A stretch of 43,131 nucleotides of DNA from Flavobacteriales bacterium CG_4_9_14_3_um_filter_40_17 (GTDB lineage Bacteria; Bacteroidota; Bacteroidia; Flavobacteriales; Flavobacteriaceae), in assembly GCA_002790195.1 (NCBI GenBank), contig PFUR01000040.1, positions 1 through 43,131 on the forward strand. Reading direction: 5' to 3'. Shown here in pieces: positions 8,145 to 16,150 of this stretch (its first letter is position 1; the number at the start of each line of letters is the position of its first letter). Below the pieces are notes generated by a model, which ran no database searches, was not told where the DNA came from, and saw only the letters and a list, made by a program, of their open reading frames with translations. The position numbers were made by a program, and so were the translations under genes.

Positions 8145-11100
8145 TCAACTCTTTTTCTTAGAAACCCTGATTTTTGCCCGGTTGACCAAATAAAACATCA
8201 CCGGGACAATCACCAAAGTCAAAAAAGTAGCAAAAGTAAGCCCGAAGATAACCGTCCACGCGAGCGGTCCCCAAAAAATCACGTTATCCCCGCCGATATA
8301 GATTCTCGGATCGTAGTTGATAAAGAGTGAGAAGAAATCAATGTTCAGGCCAATCGCCAAAGGTATTAAGCCCAATACAGTGGTGATGGCCGTGAGCAAA
8401 ACGGGCCGCAACCTGGATTTTCCTCCGGCTACAATAACCTCAAAATATTGTTCCCGTGTCAGCAAAGCATCATTTGCCAAATGCAAAGTAAGCCGTTTTC
8501 TGTCGATGAGTAACAAGGTATAGTCAATCAGCACGATGGCATTGTTCACCACGATTCCCGCCAGCGAAATGATGCCCATCATGGTCATGATGATGATAAA
8601 ATCCATTCGGAAAATAATCAATCCCAAAAACACACCGATAAAGCTTAAAATAACGGCTGTAAGAATGATCAGCGGGTTGCTGATGGAGTTGAATTGTGCC
8701 ACCAAAATAAGCATAATCCCACCGATGGCAGTCAACAGCGCTTTAAAAAGGAATGCCATATTTTTGGATTGTTCTTCTTGCTCACCGGTAAAGTTCAAAG
8801 TAATGTTAGCTGGCATTTTATATTCTTTCAACTCCGTTTTGAGTTGTTGCACGATTTCATTTGCGTTGGCACCTTCCAATACATTGGAATAAACCGTGAT
8901 GATGCGTTTGAGGTTTTTCCGTTTGATGGCGTTGAAGGTGGTGTTCGATTCTTTGCTGACCAAAGCTGAAATCGGGATTTGCTTGAGTTGTCCGGTAGCT
9001 TGGTCACGAAAAGTGACGGGTTGGTTGAAAACTGCATTTTCATTGTATCGCTGCGTTTCATTGAGACGTACATTGATTTCATAATCGTCTTTTATTGCTT
9101 TGTAAGTAGAAGCTTTCTCGCCAAATACAGATCTTCTGATGGTGGATCCGACTTGTGCAGTAGTCACACCAAATTCACCTGCTTTTTTACGATCTACAGA
9201 GACCTTGAGGCCAGGTTTGGCATGGTTAATGTCTATTTTGATTTCTTCAAGCCCCGCCACATTTTTCTTGTTGATAAAATCTTTGAGCCGAACAGCTTCT
9301 TTGAGCATCAAGTCATAATCTTCGCCGGCTAACTCGATGTTGACCGGATAACCCGCCGGCGGACCGACCGGATCTTTTTCAACGATAATCGAAACCCCCG
9401 GATTGCCTTTGACAGCTTCCCTGATTTCAGTCATCAGATGGCTGCTTTTGACTCCTTTTCTGAACTTGAATTCGCGGAGCGAGATGGTTATTTTGGAGCG
9501 ATGAGGCATCTCGGCTTGCGAACCGCCGTCCGTTTGCGGATTGCCGGAACCTTCACCAACTTGCGCCACCCCCGACTCGACTAAATAGTTGTAAGTATTC
9601 GCATCTTCATACTTTTTGACAACTTCATAGACTTTGTTTTCTATCTGTTTAGTAAAATCGTTGGTTTTGGTGATGTCTGTTCCTTCCGAAAATTCAATAT
9701 ATACCAGGATTTGATTGGGTTGATTGTCAGGGAAAAAATCTACTTTGGGTTGAGCAATCCCAACTATAATAAAAGACAAAAAAAGCAACCCAACTGTTCC
9801 GAAAAAGAAATAGTAGGCATTCTTACCACGAAGGGCGAATTTCAAAAACTGCTGATAAGCATTTTCCATTTTGGCCAAAATCACGTTCTGAAAATGACGT
9901 TGGGCTTTGAACAAAACAAATTTGTAAACCCAGAGCATGATAGCGATAAACATAGCTAGGTTACCGAAGCCCCGAAGCGCAGCGGTGTTTTTCATCCATC
10001 CTAAAACACAAATGGCAAAACCGATAAAAAACAAAATTCCGCTGGTGCGAATCAGCCTCTTTTTAGAGATTTCACCTTCCACCGTTTTCATAAAAGCAGA
10101 AGTGAGCATTGCATTGATAATCAGCGCAACAAAAAGGGAAGAAAACAAGACGACCGAGAGGGTGATGGGAAAATAAATCATAAACTTACCCATTGTGCCG
10201 GGCCACAAGCCCAACGGGAAAAATGCCGCTAAAGTAGTCGCCGTCGATGCAATAATAGGCCAGGCAATTTCACCAACGCCTTGTTTGGCAGCTTCTTTTC
10301 GCGACATGCCTTGGCTCATCAGTGAATAGACATTTTCGACTACCACTATACCGTTGTCAACCAACATGCCAAGCCCCATCACCAAGGCAAAAAGCACCAT
10401 GGTGTTGAGTGTAAAACCCAAGGAGGAAAGTATGATGTAGGACATAAACATCGACATCGGAATGGCAAATCCTACAAAGAGGGCATTTCTGAATCCGAGG
10501 AAGAACATGAGTACTCCGACAACCAAAATAATCCCAAAGATGATGTTGTTCACCAAGTCATCCACCTGATTGATGGTTTTGACAGATTGATCGTTTGAAT
10601 AACTGATATTTAAAGTTTTGGGCAGGAAGTTTTCTTGAGAAGCCGCTACAACTTTTTTGATGTTTTCAATTGCCTCAATCATGTTTTGCCCGCTTCGTTT
10701 CTTGACATCGAGCATCACAACCGGATAGCCAAATTCGCGCGCATAGGTAGTTTTCTCTTTTTCTTTAAAGGTAATGGCAGCGATATCTCTTAGATAAACC
10801 ACACCGTCTTGCATTTTGACTACCACACTTTCTAACTCTTCCGGCACATCGATTTCACCTTCCACGCGGATGGTTTTACGAATACCGTTAGAAAGCAAAT
10901 TTCCGCCGGAGATGGTTTTGTTTTCTCGGCTAACCGCGTTGATGATGTCGTCAAAACTGACTTTAGCGGCAGTCATCTTGTATAAATCGACGGCTATTTC
11001 TATTTCTTTATCTTGTGCACCGCGGATAGGTACTTCTTTGATTTGGGGCAATCGCTCCATCTCGTCCTGCAGGTATTCGGCAAATTCCTTGAGTTTTGCC

Positions 11101-11591
11101 ACCGGGAAATCGCCTGTAAGGTTTACATTTAGAATGGGTTGTTCTTCTGAAATATTCAAATCAAAAATGGTGGGTTCCACTTTCGCGCCTCCATCAAGCG
11201 TAGGCCATTCCGATTCCGCTTTTACCTGATCGACCTTGTCTTTTATTTTTTGTTTGGCTTCTTCTACGGTAACATCTTCATCAAATTCTGCGATGATGAG
11301 TGAATAGTCTTGAAAGGTGGAAGAGGTGATTTTGTTTACGCCTCCAATGTTGTTGAATTCTTCTTCCAAAGGTTTGGTGATGAATTTTTCCACATCTTCG
11401 GCAGCATTTCCGGGATTTATTGAGCTGACGTATATTTTGGTTTCGATGATTTCTGGAAAAGCCTCACGCGGCATCCCGTAATAGGAAAGGAGCCCGCCGA
11501 TGAGTAAAATGGCCATGATGACATAGACCGTCATGCGGTTGTCTATGGCCCAATTGGATATGCCAAATTTTTTATCTGAATTATTTTCCAT
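8145..11591 (-). CDS. RND efflux pump permease (AcrB/HAE-type)
   Basis: This 1148-residue inner-membrane pump is the proton-driven part of the tripartite efflux system encoded here. The N-terminus has the family start (NWAIDNRMTVYVIMAILLIGGLLSYYGMPREAFPEI). The TM4 segment GLGMLVDNGIVVVENVYSLM carries the proton-relay Asp; the usual second Asp is Asn, as in several pumps of this subgroup. Large periplasmic loops follow TM1 and TM7. Between TM6 and TM7 lie additional hydrophobic segments (about 515-565), which lengthens it relative to AcrB. The Gly/Pro-rich stretch DPVGPPAGYPVNIEL is conserved in the family. It is the last gene of the TetR-TolC-adaptor-pump operon. The substrate is unknown. 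Confidence 0.93.
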   Translation of the reverse strand: MENNSDKKFGISNWAIDNRMTVYVIMAILLIGGLLSYYGMPREAFPEIIETKIYVSSINPGNAAEDVEKFITKPLEEEFNNIGGVNKITSSTFQDYSLIIAEFDEDVTVEEAKQKIKDKVDQVKAESEWPTLDGGAKVEPTIFDLNISEEQPILNVNLTGDFPVAKLKEFAEYLQDEMERLPQIKEVPIRGAQDKEIEIAVDLYKMTAAKVSFDDIINAVSRENKTISGGNLLSNGIRKTIRVEGEIDVPEELESVVVKMQDGVVYLRDIAAITFKEKEKTTYAREFGYPVVMLDVKKRSGQNMIEAIENIKKVVAASQENFLPKTLNISYSNDQSVKTINQVDDLVNNIIFGIILVVGVLMFFLGFRNALFVGFAIPMSMFMSYIILSSLGFTLNTMVLFALVMGLGMLVDNGIVVVENVYSLMSQGMSRKEAAKQGVGEIAWPIIASTATTLAAFFPLGLWPGTMGKFMIYFPITLSVVLFSSLFVALIINAMLTSAFMKTVEGEISKKRLIRTSGILFFIGFAICVLGWMKNTAALRGFGNLAMFIAIMLWVYKFVLFKAQRHFQNVILAKMENAYQQFLKFALRGKNAYYFFFGTVGLLFLSFIIVGIAQPKVDFFPDNQPNQILVYIEFSEGTDITKTNDFTKQIENKVYEVVKKYEDANTYNYLVESGVAQVGEGSGNPQTDGGSQAEMPHRSKITISLREFKFRKGVKSSHLMTEIREAVKGNPGVSIIVEKDPVGPPAGYPVNIELAGEDYDLMLKEAVRLKDFINKKNVAGLEEIKIDINHAKPGLKVSVDRKKAGEFGVTTAQVGSTIRRSVFGEKASTYKAIKDDYEINVRLNETQRYNENAVFNQPVTFRDQATGQLKQIPISALVSKESNTTFNAIKRKNLKRIITVYSNVLEGANANEIVQQLKTELKEYKMPANITLNFTGEQEEQSKNMAFLFKALLTAIGGIMLILVAQFNSISNPLIILTAVILSFIGVFLGLIIFRMDFIIIMTMMGIISLAGIVVNNAIVLIDYTLLLIDRKRLTLHLANDALLTREQYFEVIVAGGKSRLRPVLLTAITTVLGLIPLAIGLNIDFFSLFINYDPRIYIGGDNVIFWGPLAWTVIFGLTFATFLTLVIVPVMFYLVNRAKIRVSKKKS

Positions 11592-11623
11592 GTTTATGAT
11601 TGGTTGGAATCGGAAACCGAATG

Positions 11624-12790
11624 TTATTGAATGATTTTGACTCTTTGTTGGTTCTCGATGTTTTTAGACCCTTCTGCTACAATTTTTTGTCCGGCTTTCA
11701 ATCCGGAAGTGACCTCGATAAAAACCCCGGAGGTATAGCCCAATTCCAATTTGACTTCGGTTACTGTGGCCTCATTTTGGGTATCCGTATTCGAAATAAC
11801 GTAAGCTATTTTTTGGTTCAAACTGTTTTCTTTGATGATGTTTTCCGGGATGAGGATGCCATTCGGGTTGGTGTAATCGTTGATTAATAATTTTGCTATC
11901 TGATTAGGCCTTAGAAGTTTATCCGGGTTTGGAACGCTGATTTCTACGGAAAAGCTTCGGTTGTTCGGGTTGATGAAATTACCCACTTGGCGTACTTTTC
12001 CGACATAGCTTTTGCCTAAAGATGGTATTTCTATCTGTACTTCGCTGTTGATAACTATCTTAGAAAGATAGTTTTCCGGTATATCTGCTTGCACATACAT
12101 GTCGTCTAAGTTTACCAACCTAAACAATTGAGATTGTCCGCTCATCACCACCTGACCTTGGTCTGTGATGACATCATCAACAACTCCTGAAAAAGATGCT
12201 TTTACAGCGGTTTTTGCCAATTGAGATTTGAGTTGATCGACCAATTTGGCCTGTGCTTCCATGCTGGTTTTAGCTTGCAGGTACTGGATTTCAGAGCCTA
12301 TTTTTTGATCCCAAAGCCTGCTTTGACGGTCAAAAGTGGTTTGTGCCAATGTGGCTTGCGCTTCTGCCTGTTGCATTTGTTGGCGCAATCCGCCGTCATC
12401 GATAAGAGCCAAAGTTTGCCCTTTTGATACGTTCTGTCCTTCTCGTACAAGCACTTTTGTAAGCACGCCTGAAAATTCCGGATAAATGACGATATTCTGT
12501 TTGGTTTCCACATTTCCTTGCAAGTCGATGTAGTGTTTGAAAAGGGTGTCAGTCACCGTGATTGTTGTCACGAGCGGCACTTTTTGCAGGGTGTCAAGCT
12601 GACCAATAGCCTCGTCCAATTTTATTAAATCTTCCCCCAAAGCGTCGTATCGGGAGAGGATGTCCGTTCTCTTTTGTCTGATTTTGTCGAGGTTTTTGCC
12701 TTCTATAAGTTTATCAACCGATTGTGTGCTTCCGCCGTCACAAGCGACCAGTAAAAAGGTTGTTATCAGGGTGTAAATTATTTTTTTCAT
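11624..12790 (-). CDS. RND efflux periplasmic adaptor (membrane fusion lipoprotein)
   Basis: This 388-residue adaptor has a lipoprotein signal MKKIIYTLITTFLLVACDG, with lipobox LVAC and Cys17, so it is anchored in a membrane on the periplasmic side. A coiled-coil stretch (about 25-70) precedes the biotinyl-lipoyl half motif GVLTKVLVREGQNVSKGQTLALIDD. A helical hairpin follows (QQAEAQATLAQTTFDRQSRLWDQKIGS), then the second lipoyl half ASFSGVVDDVITDQGQVV and the beta-barrel and membrane-proximal domains to GQKIVAEGSKNIENQQRVKI. Adaptors of this kind join an RND pump to a TolC channel. The gene sits between the two partners: 27 bases after the TolC gene and 32 bases before the pump gene. Confidence 0.93.
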   Translation of the reverse strand: MKKIIYTLITTFLLVACDGGSTQSVDKLIEGKNLDKIRQKRTDILSRYDALGEDLIKLDEAIGQLDTLQKVPLVTTITVTDTLFKHYIDLQGNVETKQNIVIYPEFSGVLTKVLVREGQNVSKGQTLALIDDGGLRQQMQQAEAQATLAQTTFDRQSRLWDQKIGSEIQYLQAKTSMEAQAKLVDQLKSQLAKTAVKASFSGVVDDVITDQGQVVMSGQSQLFRLVNLDDMYVQADIPENYLSKIVINSEVQIEIPSLGKSYVGKVRQVGNFINPNNRSFSVEISVPNPDKLLRPNQIAKLLINDYTNPNGILIPENIIKENSLNQKIAYVISNTDTQNEATVTEVKLELGYTSGVFIEVTSGLKAGQKIVAEGSKNIENQQRVKIIQ

Positions 12791-12817
12791 GACTTATTTG
12801 ATGTAAAGTTCTCTTTG

Positions 12818-14146
12818 TTATTTGTTCACGATGGTTTCTAATGCTGCTTTTTTGTTGATGACATCGATCATAGCTTGTAGGTAGTTTTGTTGAGCTGTAT
12901 AGAGTTGCCTTTGTGCTTCTGTTAATTCAAAACTGGAGGCGATACCTTCTTTAAATTTGATTTGGTTTTTGTGTTCGATTCGTTCAGCCAAATTCAAATT
13001 TTTCTTACTCGTTTGAAAAGTTTCTACGCTGAATTGGAAATCGGTTTTTGCAGTTTCATAATTCAATCGTATTCTTTGTTCCGTTTCTTTTTGTTGTGTT
13101 TGAGCTTGCATCAGGGCAATTCTGGCTTGTTTGGTTTTTGCCGAACGTTCTAAGCTGCTGAATAGAGGTACTTTTAAGCTCAGATTAAAAAGCGAAGAGG
13201 CAAACCAGCGTTGGCCGTTGCCGCTACTCAAAAAAGTAAAACTATCGCTGTTTGCAGTTGTGCCGCCATTTAGGGATGCATTGAGTGTTGGCAGTGCCCT
13301 GGATTTTTCCAATTTGAGTAACAATTCTTGTGATCGTGTGTTGGTTTTTGCTATTTTAAAATCGATGTTGTTTTCTAAATCAAAAGTTTTACCTTCCGTA
13401 TCATACATCATGTCTTGAATGGTCAACGCATCTAAGTTATCGGTCAATTCAATAAGTGTTTCGATGTCCAACCCCAAGGTGAGATTTAGCATTTTGTAGG
13501 CAATGTCTTGTAGCCTGCGCGTCCGATTGAGGCTGTTTTCAAGAGTGGACAGGGTGATTTGCAATTGCTCGACACTTTCTTCTTCCGCCAGTCCTTGTTC
13601 AAACATTGCTTGGGTTTCGTTCAGTGTCTGTTCGGCCGAGTTTTTATTGTTCTCCAAAATTTTGATGTTTTCATCGGTCAACAAGGCATTTCCATAGGCT
13701 TGAATGACATTTTCCCTCACATCGAGATCAGTTTTTTCTTTGGTTTGTTTGGAGATATTCAAAAATGTTATGGCAGATTGAAGACCTACCAAGTAAGAGC
13801 CGTCAAAAATAATCTGATCGACCGTACCAAAAACCGTCATGGTTTGCTTGGTGCCGAAAGTGAAAGGTTCGTCGATACCGTCGCCGTTCACATCAAAAAG
13901 CGTAACTTGTTGTTTCAGATTGTTTCGATAATCAACACTTCCACTGATTTGAGGCAAACCCGTAGCGGTTGTTTCCCATTTCTTCTGAATAGCGGCTTTT
14001 ACATCCATGCTTGCTCCCATCGCTGCATAATTGTTTTCGATGGCATAAGTTATGGCTTCTTCAAGTGAAAAACCTTTTTTTTCCTGACCAAATCCCCGAA
14101 TGCTCAACAGGCTTAGTAAGAATATAGTTAGACAAGCTTTCTTCAT
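12818..14146 (-). CDS. TolC-family outer-membrane efflux protein
   Basis: This 442-residue protein has a cleavable signal peptide (MKKACLTIFLLSLLSIRGFGQ) followed by the conserved opening FSLEEAITYAIENNYAAMGASMDV. Two outer-membrane-efflux (OEP) repeats of long coiled helices follow, one about residues 25-210 and the second about 240-440 ending in RQLYTAQQNYLQAMIDVINKKAALE. It should form the trimeric channel through the outer membrane for the RND pump. Its ATG directly abuts the TAA of the TetR gene (TAAATG), which points to coupled translation in one operon. Confidence 0.92.
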   Translation of the reverse strand: MKKACLTIFLLSLLSIRGFGQEKKGFSLEEAITYAIENNYAAMGASMDVKAAIQKKWETTATGLPQISGSVDYRNNLKQQVTLFDVNGDGIDEPFTFGTKQTMTVFGTVDQIIFDGSYLVGLQSAITFLNISKQTKEKTDLDVRENVIQAYGNALLTDENIKILENNKNSAEQTLNETQAMFEQGLAEEESVEQLQITLSTLENSLNRTRRLQDIAYKMLNLTLGLDIETLIELTDNLDALTIQDMMYDTEGKTFDLENNIDFKIAKTNTRSQELLLKLEKSRALPTLNASLNGGTTANSDSFTFLSSGNGQRWFASSLFNLSLKVPLFSSLERSAKTKQARIALMQAQTQQKETEQRIRLNYETAKTDFQFSVETFQTSKKNLNLAERIEHKNQIKFKEGIASSFELTEAQRQLYTAQQNYLQAMIDVINKKAALETIVNK

Positions 14147-14749
14147 TTAGGTGTTTTTTTGCAGATAGTTAGTTAGTATGGTTAACCCTTTTTCCGTTAC
14201 TATAGAACGGAGGTGATACTCCAAATAATCATTGAGCAAATTGTTCATTTCAAAAGAAGCCCTTGGAAACAAATCGCTGTTTTTGATACCCGTCATCCCG
14301 ACAAAATAGATACGTGAAATAAAATCCAAATCTATTTCTTTTCGAAAAAGCTTTTTTTCAATCCCTCTATACAGGGTTTTGACGATGGATTCTTGCATGT
14401 ATTCCAACTGCTTCGAAATAAGCGTCTGATATATTTTCGGATAATATTTTTGCAATTGATATTGTGGAGAAGATTTTTCGTCCTTTAAATTCCTAAGTAC
14501 AAATGTTTTAATCTCAAAAAATTCATCGATCGGGTTAATTTCTTGAGAAATTATATGTTCAACACCCGCACATATATTTTCAAATAAATAGAATGTGCAA
14601 CTTTTTATTAATTCGCGTTTGTCTTTGAAATGGGTGTATATCGTTTTTTTGGAAATACCCATTTCCTGCGCGATTTGATCCATCGTCACGCTTTTAAACC
14701 CATAGGTCAAAAATAAATCGGTACTCTTAACTAAAATTTGCTCTTTCAA
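14147..14749 (-). CDS. TetR/AcrR-family repressor of the efflux operon
   Basis: The protein is 200 residues. The N-terminal helix-turn-helix reads VTMDQIAQEMGISKKTIYTHFKDKRELIKS (about residues 21-50), and the C-terminal part is a divergent helical ligand/dimerisation domain. The start codon is TTG: no ATG lies upstream in frame before a stop, the first internal ATG falls in the HTH, and the N-terminus MKEQILVKSTDLFLTYGFKS is the classic one for this group. It is the first gene of the operon. A perfect palindrome over the promoter (14789-14816) is the likely operator, which would give autorepression plus control of the pump. The inducer is unknown. Confidence 0.92.
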   Translation of the reverse strand: MKEQILVKSTDLFLTYGFKSVTMDQIAQEMGISKKTIYTHFKDKRELIKSCTFYLFENICAGVEHIISQEINPIDEFFEIKTFVLRNLKDEKSSPQYQLQKYYPKIYQTLISKQLEYMQESIVKTLYRGIEKKLFRKEIDLDFISRIYFVGMTGIKNSDLFPRASFEMNNLLNDYLEYHLRSIVTEKGLTILTNYLQKNT

Positions 14750-14776
14750 TTAAAAAAGTTTTGAATAAAACGAGTG

Positions 14777-14806
14777 CAAAGATAATCAGGAAACTTTAGA
14801 AACAAA
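14777..14806 (-). promoter_or_regulatory. Promoter of the TetR-TolC-adaptor-RND operon
   Basis: On the minus strand, TTTG (plus 14803-14806), an 18-base spacer and TATCTTTG (plus 14777-14784) match the Bacteroidota promoter pattern. The start codon lies 27 bases beyond the -7 box. Confidence 0.75.
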
Positions 14807-14816
14807 TAAAGTTTCC
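14789..14816. promoter_or_regulatory. Perfect palindrome, probable TetR operator
   Basis: GGAAACTTTA (14789-14798) and TAAAGTTTCC (14807-14816) form a perfect 10-bp inverted repeat separated by 8 bases. It covers the -33 element and most of the -33/-7 spacer of the operon promoter, a position where a bound TetR dimer would block polymerase. Its size, about 28 bp, fits TetR-family operators. Confidence 0.72.
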
Positions 14817-14913
14817 ATGGTTTTACTAAAATTTAACTTTAGCGATAATCTTTTACCGAATAATGGTTCGAAATTGATTAATTTAGCGCCTTGAAATCAC
14901 TTGGTTACTTTCT

Positions 14914-15888
14914 ATGAATTCTTTTGAAACCTACTCCAAAGCCATCAGTGCTCATCTTGAAGCCTATCGATGGAAAAATGAGCCCAAAAATCTGTACGAA
15001 CCTGCTCGATATATCTTGGGTTTGGGCGGGAAACGGCTTCGTCCCGTACTTACTTTACTGGCAGCGGAATCGTTTGGTATAGCCTACAGCAAAGCCTTGG
15101 ATGCGGCCTTAGCCGTTGAGTTTTTTCACAATTTCTCCCTGATACACGATGACATCATGGATGAAGCACCTCTTCGGAGAGGCGCACAAACGGTACATTT
15201 GAAATGGTCTAGGGACATCGCCATTCTCTCCGGTGACACCCTATTTTCATTAGCCTACAATTGTCTCGAATCGTATGATGAAGTGACCATGAGCCGCCTT
15301 ACAAAAATTATCAACCGAACGGCTGTGGAGGTTTACGAAGGCCAGCAAATGGACATGGATTTTGAGACCCAAAAAAATGTTTCTATTGACGAATACAAAG
15401 AAATGATTCGACGTAAAACTGCTGTTTTGATGGGAGCTGCTCTCGAAATGGGAGCCGTCGTTGCCAACGCTTCCGAAACAAACAGAAAGTTGATTTGCGA
15501 TTTTGGCATCCAATTAGGCCTGGCGTTTCAACTCCAAGACGACTACTTGGATGCCTTCGGCAATCCTGCCACTTTCGGAAAACAAGTGGGCGGTGATATC
15601 TTAGAAAACAAAAAGACTTTTTTGTATTTGAAAGCGATTGGAAGTGCAAACAAGGAACAAGTCAAACAGCTTGAATATTTTTTCAATCATAAAAATTTTG
15701 AAAATGCCGAAAAAATTGAAGCTATAAAAAATTTATATTTGGAAACAGGTGCTACAACCCATATTTTAAAAGAAATAGAACAACACACTCAAACTGCTTT
15801 TGAGGCTGTAGATAAACTCAATATATCGAACGATTCAAAACAGTTGCTCAAGAATATAGGAAAATTGTTGATGGGGCGAAACAATTAA
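14914..15888 (+). CDS. Polyprenyl diphosphate synthase (trans, short chain likely)
   Basis: This 324-residue isoprenyl synthase condenses isopentenyl diphosphate onto allylic diphosphates. Visible motifs are GGKRLRPVL (38-46), the first Asp-rich motif LIHDDIMDE (Asp79, Asp80, Asp83), RRG just after it, and the second Asp-rich motif LQDDYLDAFG. There is no two-residue insertion in the first motif. An aromatic Phe74 sits five residues upstream, the position that limits chain length near C20 in characterised GGPP synthases; a geranylgeranyl product is therefore an inference. It diverges from the TetR operon and precedes the trp operon with its own spacer, so it is probably a single-gene unit. 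Confidence 0.9.
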   Translation: MNSFETYSKAISAHLEAYRWKNEPKNLYEPARYILGLGGKRLRPVLTLLAAESFGIAYSKALDAALAVEFFHNFSLIHDDIMDEAPLRRGAQTVHLKWSRDIAILSGDTLFSLAYNCLESYDEVTMSRLTKIINRTAVEVYEGQQMDMDFETQKNVSIDEYKEMIRRKTAVLMGAALEMGAVVANASETNRKLICDFGIQLGLAFQLQDDYLDAFGNPATFGKQVGGDILENKKTFLYLKAIGSANKEQVKQLEYFFNHKNFENAEKIEAIKNLYLETGATTHILKEIEQHTQTAFEAVDKLNISNDSKQLLKNIGKLLMGRNN

Positions 15889-15974
15889 GAGTGGCTAATT
15901 TATTTTAAAGCCGAATAAGTAAAAACGTTGGTTCTATAAACAAATAATAACTTAATGTGATTTTTATTTTTTTA

Positions 15975-16007
15975 TTTGGCAAATCCGAAACATTCTTTAT
16001 ACATTTG
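15975..16007 (+). promoter_or_regulatory. trp operon promoter
   Basis: TTTG at 15975-15978, 21 bases, then TACATTTG at 16000-16007 matches the Bacteroidota promoter. The leader peptide ATG is at 16016, so the transcript would start only a few bases before it and be nearly leaderless. Confidence 0.72.
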
Positions 16008-16015
16008 TACCAATC

Positions 16016-16069
16016 ATGAAAAAAATACAAAACAACTGGTGGTGGAAAAACTTACGTCAATCGTCGTGA
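16016..16069 (+). CDS. trp operon leader peptide
   Basis: This 17-residue open frame reads MKKIQNNWWWKNLRQSS. It contains three consecutive UGG codons (16037-16045) and ends in TGA at 16067-16069. It lies just after a good promoter and 81 bases before trpE. A run of Trp codons in a short frame ahead of a terminator-like hairpin is the hallmark of ribosome-mediated attenuation: ribosome position on these codons reports charged tRNA-Trp. The peptide itself has no known function. The stop codon lies within the left arm of the predicted antiterminator. Confidence 0.88.
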   Translation: MKKIQNNWWWKNLRQSS

Positions 16070-16127
16070 GCTGAGCTACCTTTGTTTTAAAACATATAAA
16101 AGGCTTGTCATCACGACAGGCTTTTTT
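16063..16127 (+). promoter_or_regulatory. trp attenuator: terminator and alternative antiterminator
   Basis: The terminator stem is AAAAGGCTTGTC (16098-16109), loop ATCAC, GACAGGCTTTT (16115-16125), with two G-U pairs and a T6 run at 16122-16127. The competing helix is GTCGTGA (16063-16069, covering the leader stop codon) with TCACGAC (16111-16117), 7 bp perfect, which uses the loop and right arm of the terminator. A ribosome at the leader stop would mask the left arm and allow termination; one stalled on the Trp codons would leave it free. trpE begins 24 bases after the T-run. Confidence 0.82.
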
Positions 16128-16150
16128 CGTTTTATAAAAAATGTAAACCT

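Noticed and set aside
13559-14068. A 169-codon open frame opposite the TolC gene
   Set aside because: Shadow of the real gene on the other strand; no domain and Cys/Phe-rich nonsense-like composition.
8145-14816. Recent horizontal transfer of the efflux operon
   Set aside because: No flanking mobile genes, tRNA or composition break that I can see by eye; the style matches neighbouring core genes.
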